Below, piece after piece: positions 43,527 through 52,533 of a stretch of 64,000 nt of DNA (its first letter is position 1; each line of letters opens with the position of its first letter). The translations under genes were made by a program, and so were the position numbers. The stretch is from Deltaproteobacteria bacterium (lineage in GTDB: Bacteria; Myxococcota_A; UBA9160; UBA4427): NCBI GenBank assembly GCA_029261855.1, contig JAJDAN010000048.1, positions 160,911 through 224,910 of the forward strand, given 5' to 3'. The notes beneath the pieces were generated by a model. The model saw only the letters and a program-made list of their open reading frames with translations, had not been told where the DNA came from and made no database searches.

Positions 43527-44459
43527 TCAGTCCGCGCGCAGCTCGGCGGGAAGCTTGAAGGTGACGTGTTCTTCGACATCGCCGAGCGTCGTCACCTGGC
43601 TGTCTTCGCCCCCGCGGTCCACGAGGTAGCGGACCACCTGGTCGACGAGGAACTCCGGTGTCGACGCCCCGGCGGTGACGCCCACGCAGTCGACACCGTC
43701 GAGCCAGCCGGGGTCGATGTCCTCGACGTTCTGGATCAGGTGGCTCGCGACGCCGCGCTTGGCCGCGACCTCCACCAGGCGATTGCTGTTCGAGGACGCG
43801 GGGGCGCCGACCACGAGCACCAGTTGGGCCTGTTGGGCCAGCTGCTTGACGGCGTCCTGGCGATTCTGCGTCGCGTAACAGATGTCGTCTCGCTTGGGCA
43901 GCGCGATCTGCGGGAAGCGCGCCTCGAGGGCGCGCAGGATGTCGCGGGTGTCGTCGACCGACAGCGTCGTCTGGGTCACGCAGCCGAGGCGCGCGGGGTC
44001 GCGAACCTGCAGGTCCGCCACATCGTCCACCGTCTCGACGAGCAGCATGTGGTCGGGCGCCTGGCCCATGGTGCCCTCGACCTCGACGTGTCCCGAATGA
44101 CCGATCATCACGATCTCGAAGCCCTCGGCGACGAGGCGCTTGACCTCATTGTGGACCTTGGTGACGAGGGGGCAGGTGGCGTCGATGGGCTGCAGTCCGC
44201 GCTCCCGGCTCGCGTCGCGGACGCGCTTGGACACGCCGTGGGCGCTGTAGATCAAGCGGGCGCCGGCGGGGGCGTCCTCGGGCTCGTCCACGAAGATCGC
44301 GCCCTTCTCACGCAGGGTGTCGACCACGTGGCGATTGTGGACGATCTCGTGCCGGACGTAGATGGGCTCGCCGAAGCGGTCGAGCGCGCGCTCGACGATG
44401 TCGATGGCGCGGTCGACGCCGGCGCAGAAGCCGCGCGGGCTGGCGAGAAGAACCTTCAC
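43527..44459 (-). CDS. ispH: 4-hydroxy-3-methylbut-2-enyl diphosphate reductase
   Basis: Last enzyme of the MEP isoprenoid pathway, 310 residues, [4Fe-4S] protein making IPP and DMAPP. The start PRGFCAGVDRAIDIVE, the cluster cysteines in GFCAGV, DATCPLV and DICYATQNRQ, the catalytic YSAHGVS, VHNEV and AGASTPEFLVDQV are all present. GTG 44459 is the start: TACCCT ends 8 bases upstream and no ATG fits. The gene is convergent with the kinase-like gene and divergent from the acyl-CoA dehydrogenase pair. Confidence 0.96.
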   Translation of the reverse strand: MKVLLASPRGFCAGVDRAIDIVERALDRFGEPIYVRHEIVHNRHVVDTLREKGAIFVDEPEDAPAGARLIYSAHGVSKRVRDASRERGLQPIDATCPLVTKVHNEVKRLVAEGFEIVMIGHSGHVEVEGTMGQAPDHMLLVETVDDVADLQVRDPARLGCVTQTTLSVDDTRDILRALEARFPQIALPKRDDICYATQNRQDAVKQLAQQAQLVLVVGAPASSNSNRLVEVAAKRGVASHLIQNVEDIDPGWLDGVDCVGVTAGASTPEFLVDQVVRYLVDRGGEDSQVTTLGDVEEHVTFKLPAELRAD

Positions 44460-44467
44460 AGCCGGGG

Positions 44468-44473
44468 AGGGTA
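44468..44473 (-). promoter_or_regulatory. -10-like TACCCT, leaderless spacing
   Basis: Minus-strand TACCCT ends 8 bases before the ispH GTG start. No Shine-Dalgarno sequence intervenes. Confidence 0.45.
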
Positions 44474-44583
44474 GCAGGGCGGCGAGGCGCTAAACTAAAC
44501 GACCCGATCGAGCCCGGCTCGGTCCCTCGCTTCCCGAAACCCCGATCGAGAACGCCTCTCGATATCAAGAACGGAGACTCGCC

Positions 44584-45786
44584 ATGGCCGACCTGGACAC
44601 CTTCCGCGCCGAGACCGCGAAGTGGCTGGACCAGAACGCTCCTCAATCGATCCGCGGAATCCCGGCCACCGAACTCGACGGCAACTGGGGTGGCAAGAAG
44701 GCCAAGTACGCGAACCCCGACCTGAAGACCTGGCTCGACGTGTGCGCCGCGAAGGGCTTCACGGCGCCGACCTGGCCGCTGGAGTACGGCGGCGGAGGTC
44801 TGTCGAAAGCCGAAGAGAAGGTCCTCCACCAGGAGATGGGCAAGCTCAGGCTGCCGCCGCCCCTGGTCGGCTTCGGGCTCACCATGATCGGCCCCACGCT
44901 CCTTCGCTTCGGCACCGAAGACCAGAAGAAGGAGCATCTGACGAAGATCACGCGCGGTGAGATCCGCTGGTGTCAGGGCTACTCGGAGCCCGGCTCCGGC
45001 TCCGACCTGGCATCCCTGCAGACCCGCGCGGTGCGAGACGGCGACGACTTCGTCATCTCGGGCCAGAAGGTCTGGACCTCGTACGCCGACCAGGCCGACT
45101 GGATCTTCGCCCTGGTCCGAACGGACCCGAAGGCGAAGAAGCAGGAGGGCATCACGTTCATCCTGATCGACATGGACCAGCCCGGTGTGGCCGTGAAGCC
45201 GATTCTGCTGATCAGCGGCAAGTCCCCGTTCTGCGAGACCTATTTCGATGAAGTCCGCGTCCCCGTGAAGAACGTCATCTCCGAGATCAACGCGGGGTGG
45301 ACGGTCGCCAAGGCGTTGCTCGGCCACGAGCGCAGCATGATCGCCGGCACCTTCGGCGGCGCCAGCGCTCCCAAGCGCAAGAAGAGCCGTTTCGTCGAGC
45401 TGGCCGAGCGCTACGTCGGCTTCGACGCAGAGGGCCGGATCGACGACGCGGTCCTGCGCGACGACGTGGCCCGGAGCGAGATGGACACCCGGGCCTTCGG
45501 TCTCACCGTGCAGCGGTCCACGGACGCCGCCAAGGCGGGCCACCAGCCCGGGCCCGAGAGCTCGATGTTCAAGGTCTACGCCACGGAAACCAACATGCGG
45601 CGCCACGAGGTCATGGTGCGGATGATGGGTGCCCAGGCGACGGGCTGGGAGGGCGCGGGCTTCGACGAAGAAGAGACCGAGCTGACCAAGGCGTGGCTCC
45701 GCACCCGCGGAAACTCCATCGAGGGCGGTACCTCGGAGATCCAGCTCAACATCATCGCCAAGCGCGTGCTCGGCCTGCCGGACTAG
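44584..45786 (+). CDS. Acyl-CoA dehydrogenase, catalytic-type subunit
   Basis: 400-residue FAD acyl-CoA dehydrogenase. Typical signatures: WCQGYSEPGSGSDLASLQTRA (FAD/substrate loop), GQKVWTSYADQADW, and near the C-terminus the catalytic-base segment NSIEGGTSEIQLNIIAKRVLGL with the Glu in place. GGAGA lies upstream of the ATG in a leadered arrangement. A second, Glu-less acyl-CoA dehydrogenase follows 12 bases later; this pairing matches heteromeric (alpha2beta2) enzymes known from steroid side-chain degradation, in which only one subunit carries the base. The substrate is inference. Confidence 0.88.
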   Translation: MADLDTFRAETAKWLDQNAPQSIRGIPATELDGNWGGKKAKYANPDLKTWLDVCAAKGFTAPTWPLEYGGGGLSKAEEKVLHQEMGKLRLPPPLVGFGLTMIGPTLLRFGTEDQKKEHLTKITRGEIRWCQGYSEPGSGSDLASLQTRAVRDGDDFVISGQKVWTSYADQADWIFALVRTDPKAKKQEGITFILIDMDQPGVAVKPILLISGKSPFCETYFDEVRVPVKNVISEINAGWTVAKALLGHERSMIAGTFGGASAPKRKKSRFVELAERYVGFDAEGRIDDAVLRDDVARSEMDTRAFGLTVQRSTDAAKAGHQPGPESSMFKVYATETNMRRHEVMVRMMGAQATGWEGAGFDEEETELTKAWLRTRGNSIEGGTSEIQLNIIAKRVLGLPD

Positions 45787-45798
45787 AAGGGAACAAAC

Positions 45799-46923
45799 GT
45801 GGCACTCGTACTCACGGAAGACCAGGAGCTGATCGCCAAGACCGCGCGGGACTTCGTCGACGAGGAATCGCCGGTGAGCCGCATGCGGGCGCTGCGCGAT
45901 TCGCGCGACGAGACCGGATTCTCCCGCCCGCTCTGGAAGCAGATGGCCGAGCTGGGTTGGCTGGGCATCCCGTTCCCCGAAGCTGTCGGCGGCGCCGGCA
46001 TGGGGCACGCGGATCTCGCCCTCGTGCTCGAGGCCCTGGGTCGCAACCTGGCCCCCGAGCCGATTCTGTCGAACGTCCTGATGGGCGGGCAGGCGTTGCT
46101 GCTCGCGGGTAGCGAGGGCCAGCAGGAGGAGTGGCTGGTCCCGCTCGTGAACGGCGACAAGCTCGTCAGCCTGGCCTACGCCGAGCGGGCAAGCCGCTAT
46201 GCGCCGAACAAGATCGAAGCCAAGGCCGACAAGAGCGGCGACGGTTGGACGCTGAGCGGAGAGAAGGTGCACGTGCTCGACGGTCACGTGGCCGATGTCT
46301 TCGTCGTCTCGGCGCTCACGCCGGGGGGCGTGTCCCTGTTCCTGGTGCCCGCAGACGCGTCCGGGCTGTCGCGCGAGCGTCTCGTACGCATGGACTCCCG
46401 CGGCGCGGCCAACCTGACCCTCGACGGCGTCGCCGTCCCCGCTGACGCGATGCTGGGCGAAGAAGGGCAGGGCGCAGCCGTGGTCGAGCAGGTGATCGAC
46501 CGCGCCACCGTCGGGCTGTGTGCGGAAATGCTCGGGGGGATGACGCGCGCCTTCGAGCTCACCCTCGACTATCTGAAGGAGCGCGAGCAGTTCGGCGTGA
46601 AGATCGGCAGCTTCCAGGGCCTCCAGCATCGGGCCGCAGAGCTGTTCATGGAGATCGAGCTCGCCCGCTCGGCGGTGATGGCCGCCTCGCGCGCCATCGA
46701 TGACGACGATCCGGACCTCGCAAGACTCGTCTCCCTCACCAAGGCGCGCTGCTCGGACGCCTACGTGCTCGCGGGCAACGAAGGGGTGCAGATGTTCGGC
46801 GGCGTCGGCATGACCGACGAGTACGACATCGGTCTGTATCTCAAGCGCGCACGGGCGGCGGAGCTGACCTTCGGCGACTCGGGCTGGCACCGGGACCGCT
46901 GGGCGCGTCTGTCCGGCTATTGA
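45799..46923 (+). CDS. Acyl-CoA dehydrogenase, non-catalytic-type partner subunit
   Basis: 374 residues of the same fold (ELGWLGIPFPEAVGGAGMGH, FFSLAYAERASR-type loop, LKEREQFGVKIGSFQGLQHR), with AAGG-type GAAGGGAAC before GTG 45799. The C-terminal segment where the catalytic Glu normally lies in a YEGTSE context reads ELTFGDSGWHRD, so the base is absent. The spacing and shortening are typical of the second subunit of a heterotetrameric dehydrogenase whose partner is the preceding gene. The stop overlaps the hemE start (TGATG), so haem synthesis is co-transcribed. Confidence 0.85.
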   Translation: MALVLTEDQELIAKTARDFVDEESPVSRMRALRDSRDETGFSRPLWKQMAELGWLGIPFPEAVGGAGMGHADLALVLEALGRNLAPEPILSNVLMGGQALLLAGSEGQQEEWLVPLVNGDKLVSLAYAERASRYAPNKIEAKADKSGDGWTLSGEKVHVLDGHVADVFVVSALTPGGVSLFLVPADASGLSRERLVRMDSRGAANLTLDGVAVPADAMLGEEGQGAAVVEQVIDRATVGLCAEMLGGMTRAFELTLDYLKEREQFGVKIGSFQGLQHRAAELFMEIELARSAVMAASRAIDDDDPDLARLVSLTKARCSDAYVLAGNEGVQMFGGVGMTDEYDIGLYLKRARAAELTFGDSGWHRDRWARLSGY

Positions 46924-47966
46924 TGACGACAGCGTGGACGCCGGAGCAGCGCATGCTCCGCGCTTGCCGTGGCGAGCCGGTGGATCGCCCGCCGGTCTGG
47001 CTGATGCGCCAGGCCGGGCGCTATCTGCCGGAGTACCGCGCGGTGCGAGAGGGCGTCTCGTTCCTCGACATGTGTCGGGACGTCGAACGCGCCGTAACCG
47101 TCTCGTTGCAGCCCATCGACTTCGTGGGCGCCGAGGCGGTGATCCTGTTTCAGGACATCTTTACGCCGATCCCCGCCCTGGGCGTGGATGTCGACTTCGC
47201 GCCGGGACCGGTGATCGCGGATCCCATCCGCACCCGCGCTCAAGTCGATGCCCTGCGGTCGCCCGATCCGCGCGAGAGCGTTCCCTTCGTCTTCGAGATC
47301 ATCCGTGAGCTCAGGCGCCAGCTCGCCAGTCGTGACATTCCGTTGCTCGGCTTCGCGGGGGCGCCCTTCACGCTTGCCGCCTACCTGGTCGAAGGCCAGG
47401 GGTCGCGCAGCTTCTCGACCCTGAAGAAGATGCTCCACCAGCAGCCGGACCTGCTGCGCGCACTGCTGGCACATCTCGCCGATCTCACCGTCGACTATCT
47501 GAACGCTCAGATCGAGGCGGGAGCGCAGGTCGTGCAGCTGTTCGATACCTGGGCGGGCTTGCTGTCTCCGGCCGAGTACCGGGAGTGGGTGCTGCCGGGC
47601 CACCAGGAGATCGCCGCGCGGGTCGACCGCGCCGGCGCGCCGCTGATCCTCTACGTCAACGATGGAGCGCATGTGGTGGACGAGATGGTCGAAGCGGGCA
47701 CCGACGTGGTTTCCCTCGATTGGCGCTGCGATCTGGCAGGGGTGGCGAAGCGGCACGGACATCGGGTCAGCCTGCAGGGCAACCTCGATCCCTGCGGCCT
47801 CCATGCGTCCCGGGAGCAGATCTTCGAGCGGGTCCGCGAGCTGCGCGAAGCCGGCCGTCCGGCCCGGGGGCACGTGATGAACCTGGGGCACGGCTGTCTG
47901 CCCGACACCCCGGTCGACGGCGTACGGGCCTTCACCGACGCGGTGCGCGCGCTCGATCCCGCGTGA
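46923..47966 (+). CDS. hemE: Uroporphyrinogen decarboxylase
   Basis: 347 residues; decarboxylates uroporphyrinogen III to coproporphyrinogen III in haem synthesis. Signatures PPVWLMRQAGRYLPEYRAVR (substrate-binding Arg residues), GFAGAPFTLAAYLVEG, and MNLGHGCLPDTPVDGVRAF at the end are intact. ATG 46923 overlaps the preceding stop. It is followed with a GTGA overlap by hemY, giving a hemE-hemY pair; hemH lies 3 kb away on the other strand. Confidence 0.96.
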   Translation: MTTAWTPEQRMLRACRGEPVDRPPVWLMRQAGRYLPEYRAVREGVSFLDMCRDVERAVTVSLQPIDFVGAEAVILFQDIFTPIPALGVDVDFAPGPVIADPIRTRAQVDALRSPDPRESVPFVFEIIRELRRQLASRDIPLLGFAGAPFTLAAYLVEGQGSRSFSTLKKMLHQQPDLLRALLAHLADLTVDYLNAQIEAGAQVVQLFDTWAGLLSPAEYREWVLPGHQEIAARVDRAGAPLILYVNDGAHVVDEMVEAGTDVVSLDWRCDLAGVAKRHGHRVSLQGNLDPCGLHASREQIFERVRELREAGRPARGHVMNLGHGCLPDTPVDGVRAFTDAVRALDPA

Positions 47967-49348
47967 GCCGGGACGACGTCGACGTCGTCGTGGTCGGTGC
48001 CGGCGTTGCCGGCCTGGCCGCGGCCCGGGAGCTGGCAGCCGCCGGCCGGGCGCCGGTCGTCGTCGACGCGAATCCGCGCCCGGGTGGTGTCATGCAGACC
48101 GACCCCGTCGACGGCTACCGCGTCGAGACGGGCCCCAACACCTTCCAGGCCAAGGCGCCGTTTTGTGACTTCGCGACGCGCCACGCGCTCTGGCCGGAGC
48201 TGACCCCCTCACAGTCCGAGAGCCGCAAGCGTTGGCTGCTGCGAGGCGGCCGGCTCGTCGAGCTGCCCCACGGGCTTGCTTCAGCCGTGACGACGCCGCT
48301 GCTCTCCACTCGCGCCAAGCTTCGCGTCCTGGCCGAGCCGTTCCTGCCGGGGGGAGATCCGACGCGGGAAACGGTGGACGACTTCATTACGCGTCGACTC
48401 GGCGCCGAGGCTTCGCGCGAGTTGGTGGGTGCCTTCCTGACGGGGGTCTATGCGGGCGACGAGCGTCGCCTCGGGGCGGAGGCCGTGTTCCCCGGACTCG
48501 TGGCCTGGGAACGCTCTCACGGCTCACTGGTCCGGGGCGCGCTCGCGGGTCTGGTGAAGCGGCTGGCCCGGGGCGAGCAGGACGCCGGGGAGAAGGCACG
48601 GCCGGGTACCTGGTCGGGGCGCGACGGTCTCGGCTCGTTCGCGGATGCGCTGGCAGCGGGGTTGCCCGCGCCCGTGCATCAGCGGACCTGCGTGCGTGAG
48701 CTGGCGCGTGAGGGCCCCGGCTTCCGTCTCGGTCTCGAGGGGCCGGACGGGGAGTGGGTTCTTCGCGCACGCCAGGTGATCGTCGCGACGCCGGCATTCG
48801 CGGCGGGAGCCCTGCTCGAAGACGTTGCGCCCGAGGCGGCGGAGGCGCTGTCGCGGATCGAGTACGCGCCCATCGTCGCCGTCGGGCTCGGGGTGGATCC
48901 CGAGCAGGTTCGCGAGACCATCGAAGGCTTCGGCTTCATCGCCCCGAGGTCCGAAGGCGGGAAGCTCCTGGGGTGTCTGTTCATGAGTCGGCTCTTCCCC
49001 GGGCGCGCGCCGGAGGGGCGCGAGTTGCTGCACTGCATGCTCGGGGGCGTGCGCTGGCCGGAAGCCGTTCGGGAACCCGACGACGTCGTGCTGGCGGCGC
49101 TCCACGAGGACCTCGATCGAGCGCTCGGGCTGCGTGTCACGCCCCAGACGCTGACCGTGCATCGCTGGGAACGCGCGATTCCACAGCCCGATCGGGAACA
49201 CGTGCATCGGATGACCGAGCTGCGGCGTCGCATCGCAGTGCCGGGGATCGTACTCGCGGGCAGCTATCTCGCAGGCGTCTCCGTCGCCGACACCCTGGAG
49301 AGTGGCGTCGCCGCCGCGGCGGCGTTGGTGGAGACGGCGCCGCGATAG
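47963..49348 (+). CDS. hemY: Protoporphyrinogen oxidase (oxygen-dependent, HemY/HemG type)
   Basis: 461-residue FAD enzyme oxidising protoporphyrinogen IX, probably membrane-associated. N-terminal VVVVGAGVAGLAAARELAAAG (FAD GxGxxG), GGVMQTDPVDGYRVETGPNTF, the mid-protein YAGDERRLGAEAVFP and the C-terminal VLAGSYLAGVSVADTLESG are hallmarks. GTG 47963 overlaps the hemE stop. The oxygen-dependent form points to an aerobic organism. No peptide signal is present. Confidence 0.92.
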   Translation: MSRDDVDVVVVGAGVAGLAAARELAAAGRAPVVVDANPRPGGVMQTDPVDGYRVETGPNTFQAKAPFCDFATRHALWPELTPSQSESRKRWLLRGGRLVELPHGLASAVTTPLLSTRAKLRVLAEPFLPGGDPTRETVDDFITRRLGAEASRELVGAFLTGVYAGDERRLGAEAVFPGLVAWERSHGSLVRGALAGLVKRLARGEQDAGEKARPGTWSGRDGLGSFADALAAGLPAPVHQRTCVRELAREGPGFRLGLEGPDGEWVLRARQVIVATPAFAAGALLEDVAPEAAEALSRIEYAPIVAVGLGVDPEQVRETIEGFGFIAPRSEGGKLLGCLFMSRLFPGRAPEGRELLHCMLGGVRWPEAVREPDDVVLAALHEDLDRALGLRVTPQTLTVHRWERAIPQPDREHVHRMTELRRRIAVPGIVLAGSYLAGVSVADTLESGVAAAAALVETAPR

Positions 49349-49357
49349 CGAGCGGAT

Positions 49358-49395
49358 CCCGTACCCGCTCTTTGAGCCCGTGCCTGCTCTTTGAG
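49358..49395. repeat. Two tandem 19-bp copies with small hairpins
   Basis: CCCGTRCCYGCTCTTTGAG occurs twice back to back. Each copy contains GCTC-TTT-GAGC, a tiny hairpin, between convergent hemY and the ExbD gene. A termination role is possible but unproven. Confidence 0.55.
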
Positions 49396-49415
49396 CGAGT
49401 CGGACCCCGACCGAG

Positions 49416-49823
49416 CTACTCGCCCACGATCTCCGCGGCCAGCGCGACGTTGGTCACGCCCGCCAGCCGGGCGGCGTCCATCACCTGGACGAGCAGGCCG
49501 TTCTTCGAGCTCACGTCTGCCTGGATGACGACGGAACCCTGGGGGTTCTCGGCGTGCAGCCGCTCGATGTTGGCGCGCAAGGCTCGCGGATCGACCTGCC
49601 GGCGATCGATCCAGATCTGGTCGTTCTCGGTGATCGCCACGAGGATGTTGCCGCGCTCCTTGCGTTCGGCAGTCGCGGCGGGCGGGCGGCTGATGTCGAT
49701 ACCCGCTTCCTTCACGAACGAGGCCGTCACGATGAAGAAGATCAGCATGATGAACACGACGTCGAGCATCGGCGTCAGATTGACTTCGCTCTCTTCTTCC
49801 TGTCGGTTCCGCTTCCGGCGCAT
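49416..49823 (-). CDS. ExbD/TolR-family biopolymer transport protein
   Basis: 135 residues: a short cytoplasmic N-terminus, one membrane helix (NLTPMLDVVFIMLIFFIVTA with the conserved Asp of the proton path), and a periplasmic domain. ATG 49823 is chosen because GAGGA lies 5 bases upstream; a longer reading would add an unlike leader. ExbD works with ExbB and TonB to energise outer-membrane transport, but no exbB or tonB gene is adjacent, so its partners must be elsewhere. It is on the opposite strand from hemY. Confidence 0.9.
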   Translation of the reverse strand: MRRKRNRQEEESEVNLTPMLDVVFIMLIFFIVTASFVKEAGIDISRPPAATAERKERGNILVAITENDQIWIDRRQVDPRALRANIERLHAENPQGSVVIQADVSSKNGLLVQVMDAARLAGVTNVALAAEIVGE

Positions 49824-50014
49824 GAAGTCCTCGAGTTGGGGTGCGGGCTTGCGGCTCGCCCGGCATGGGCCTTCGCCGGGTCGGGGATCGTAGTATCGGG
49901 GCGCGATGCGAGTCAAGGACCGCTGCAGTCCGACACGATGACGAATCGGGGCGAGCGGCCGGAACCGCAGGTTCCGGCTTGCTGCGGGTGCGCGGCCTTC
50001 TTTCGCGCACGCTC

Positions 50015-50713
50015 CTAGCCGGCCTGGACCGGGGAGAGCGCTTCCAGGGACGCACGGATCCGTTCTGCGGTGGCGCCGCGCAAGTTGCGCTTGGTGCCGT
50101 GGTGGGCGCGGCCGTGCAGACCGGCGAAGCTCTCGGCCTCGCGCACGGCGGCGGCCAGCAGGTCGTCAGCGGCGACCACGCGGTCGAGGAAGCCCGCGTC
50201 GACGGCCCCGGCGGGGGAGTAGAGCTCGGCCAGGTTGACGGCGCGCTGGAGGTGTCGCCGCGAGAGCCGGTCGTTCGCCAGCTCGATGGCGAACACGGGC
50301 AGGGTCATTCCGATCGCGACCTCGTTGAGTCCGATCTTGAAGTCGCCTTCGGTGCCGATGCGCGAGTCCGCGGACAACAGCAGGACCGCGCCCATCGCGA
50401 TGGCGTGGCCCGTGCAGGCAAGAACGACCGGCTTGGGGAACTCGTACACGCGGACGGCCAGCTCGGCGCCGCCTCGGACCATGGCCAGCGACGCTTTGGC
50501 GTCGCCACCGCTCATCACCTTGAGGTCGAAGCCGCCGGAGAAGCGCCCCGGACGTCCGGCGATGACGACGGCCTTCGCCTCCTTCTCGGCCTGATCGAGG
50601 GCGGCGTTCAGTGCGGCGATGCTGGTCGGTGAGAAGGCGTTGGCCTTGCCGTCGTCGAAGCGGATGACGGCGACATCTCCCTGGATTTCCGTGTTGACGA
50701 TCGAGTCGCTCAT
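50015..50713 (-). CDS. Crotonase-family (enoyl-CoA hydratase/isomerase-like) protein
   Basis: 232 residues, crotonase fold. Oxyanion segments AGRPGRFSGGFDLKVM and TGHAIAMGAVLLLSADSRI are visible; EGDFKIGLNEVAIGM carries a Glu, but the other catalytic Glu of hydratases (GGGCE-type) reads Leu in MGAVLLL. So a classical hydration is unlikely without further evidence. ATG 50713 has AGGAGG 6 bases upstream; a longer reading to 50785 enters the hemH region. It stands alone, downstream of hemH in the same direction. Confidence 0.82.
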   Translation of the reverse strand: MSDSIVNTEIQGDVAVIRFDDGKANAFSPTSIAALNAALDQAEKEAKAVVIAGRPGRFSGGFDLKVMSGGDAKASLAMVRGGAELAVRVYEFPKPVVLACTGHAIAMGAVLLLSADSRIGTEGDFKIGLNEVAIGMTLPVFAIELANDRLSRRHLQRAVNLAELYSPAGAVDAGFLDRVVAADDLLAAAVREAESFAGLHGRAHHGTKRNLRGATAERIRASLEALSPVQAG

Positions 50714-50747
50714 GGAGGCCTCCTGCCTGACCCAGTGAAGGGAGAGT

Positions 50748-51788
50748 CTATCCGGTCCCGGCCTGTTCGCGGACCCAGTCGGCAACTGCGCGCGCGAAGC
50801 GCGGATGCGCGTTGGGGCAGGGGACGCGGAGCAGATCCGAGCCGCCGAGTCCGAGCCATTGGTCGCGCAGTCGGATGTCGATCTCCTCGAGGGTCTCGAG
50901 GCAGTCCGCGACGAAGGCGGGACACAACACGGCCAACCGCTTCACGCCCCGTTCGGCCAGGTCGGACAGCACCTCGTCGGTGTAGGGTCGGATCCACGGT
51001 GTGCTTCCGAGACGGGATTGGAAGCTCGTGGAAGAGGGCGTCTCGCCCAGATCGAGGGCCCGGACCAGGCCCCGGCTGGTCGCGAAGCACTGGGCGCGGT
51101 AGCACGCGCGGTTCGCAGAACCGATGGCGTCGCAGCAGGAAGCCGACCTCAAGCAATCGCTGTCGGCGGGGACGAGGGGTCGGATCTGGCGCTCGGGCAG
51201 GCCGTGGTAGCTGAAGAGCACGTGGTCCGGAGAGAACGCGCGCAGACGGTCGACGCCCACCTCCGCCCAGGCAGCCAGCCACCCGGGGTCGTCGTAGAAG
51301 GCCGGCACCGTTCGGACGTCGGGGCGTCGCCCGGGAGGCTCGACCGCCTCGAGGACCTCGAATGCGCGGGTGAGGGACGAGCCCGTCGCGGCGTTGGCGT
51401 ACTGCGGGTAGAGCGGGACGAGGATCAAGCGATCCGGGGAGTCGGCGAGCAGTTGCGGGAGCGTGGCGGCAATGGAGGGCTCGCCGTAGCGCATGGCGAG
51501 CCCGACCCGGAAGTCCGTTCCCAGTTCCGCGGCGACGGCATCTCGCAGCTGCTCGCTCAGCACCAGCAGGGGCGATCCTTCCTGGGTCCAGATCTGCTGG
51601 TAGGCGGCAGCGGACTTGCGGGGCCGAGTCCGCAGGATGATTCCGTGCAGCAGCAGCGCGCGGCCCACCGGGTTCATGTCGAGCACGAGCGGGTCTGACA
51701 GGAATTCGGCGAGGTAACGGCGCACGTCCCCGACTTCGGGGGATCGCGGCGTCCCGAGGTTGATCAGCAGGACCGCGCAGCCGCTCAT
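50748..51788 (-). CDS. hemH: Ferrochelatase
   Basis: 346 residues; inserts ferrous iron into protoporphyrin IX, the last step of protohaem synthesis. Family signatures: VLLINLGTPRSPE, MRYGEPSIAATL, LVPLYPQYANAATGSS, LFSYHGLPERQI (catalytic His) and the late CPAFVADCLETLEEID. The cysteines in SASCCDAIG are noteworthy because some ferrochelatases bind a 2Fe-2S cluster through cysteines. ATG 51788 overlaps the phosphatidylcholine synthase stop by 4 bases, so it is co-transcribed with it. Confidence 0.95.
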   Translation of the reverse strand: MSGCAVLLINLGTPRSPEVGDVRRYLAEFLSDPLVLDMNPVGRALLLHGIILRTRPRKSAAAYQQIWTQEGSPLLVLSEQLRDAVAAELGTDFRVGLAMRYGEPSIAATLPQLLADSPDRLILVPLYPQYANAATGSSLTRAFEVLEAVEPPGRRPDVRTVPAFYDDPGWLAAWAEVGVDRLRAFSPDHVLFSYHGLPERQIRPLVPADSDCLRSASCCDAIGSANRACYRAQCFATSRGLVRALDLGETPSSTSFQSRLGSTPWIRPYTDEVLSDLAERGVKRLAVLCPAFVADCLETLEEIDIRLRDQWLGLGGSDLLRVPCPNAHPRFARAVADWVREQAGTG

Positions 51789-52525
51789 GCCCAGCCGCGC
51801 TTCCAGTCGCCGAGCCACACGGACAGGGCCATGTAGTAGACGAGATAGGCGAGAGAGGCTTCGATCAGGAAGTAGCGCTCGGCCCAGTCCGGACGCAGCA
51901 TCGCCGCGCCCAGCACCACCGCCCACAGCAGCCCGCCGCCGTTCAGGGTGTGTTTGAGGATCGGCTGCCGCACGCGGCTGGGGTAGACGTACTTGAGCGG
52001 CACGAAGATCGCCGCGCTGCAGACCACGACCCAGGCCGCACTCGCGGTGGTGGACAGGGGAAGCAGCCAGCAGTACAGCGCGACCACGTTCCAGTAGGAG
52101 GGCCAGCCGAGGAAGAAGTCGTCGTCGGTCTTGGCGTCCGCCTGGGAGAACCCGTAGGCACTCGCGAGGATCGGCGGTGCCGCCCAGGCCCAGCTCGTGA
52201 GGCTGCCCGCGCTGACCATGAAGACCACGGGCACGATCACGAAGTTCAGGAAATCGACCATGTCGTCGAGGCGTCGTCCGTCGACGCCCGGCAGGACCTG
52301 CTTGACGCCGACGGCGCGAGCCAGGGTGCCGTCCACGGCATCGATGAAAAGAGCCACGAGCATCAGCACGCCGGCGTCGGCGAGGCGCCCCTGCCAGGTA
52401 CACAGCAGCGCAAGGGCGCCAACGACGGCGCCGCTCGCCGTGAAGAGGTGGACCCCCCAGGCAAGCGTCAGTCGCAGGGGCGATGCCGTCCCCTGTCCCT
52501 CCTGGCCGCGCGCGCTCTCGGTCAT
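51785..52525 (-). CDS. pcs: Phosphatidylcholine synthase
   Basis: 246 residues, about six to eight membrane helices; condenses CDP-diacylglycerol with choline to give phosphatidylcholine in the inner membrane. The Pcs start LTLAWGVHLFTASGAVVGALALL and the CDP-alcohol phosphotransferase motif DGTLARAVGVKQVLPGVDGR followed by LDDMVD (DG-AR-G-D-D spacing) are distinctive, as is GWPSYWNVVALYCWLLP. ATG 52525 is preferred over a longer reading to 52660: TACTCT sits 8 bases upstream. It is divergent from nuoB, only 40 bases away. Confidence 0.88.
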   Translation of the reverse strand: MTESARGQEGQGTASPLRLTLAWGVHLFTASGAVVGALALLCTWQGRLADAGVLMLVALFIDAVDGTLARAVGVKQVLPGVDGRRLDDMVDFLNFVIVPVVFMVSAGSLTSWAWAAPPILASAYGFSQADAKTDDDFFLGWPSYWNVVALYCWLLPLSTTASAAWVVVCSAAIFVPLKYVYPSRVRQPILKHTLNGGGLLWAVVLGAAMLRPDWAERYFLIEASLAYLVYYMALSVWLGDWKRGWA

Positions 52526-52533
52526 CGGTCCGG

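Noticed and set aside
44308..46890. Very long minus-strand open frame opposite the acyl-CoA dehydrogenase genes
   Set aside because: It is a shadow of GC-rich coding sequence on the plus strand; the plus-strand products are clear enzymes with ribosome-binding sites.
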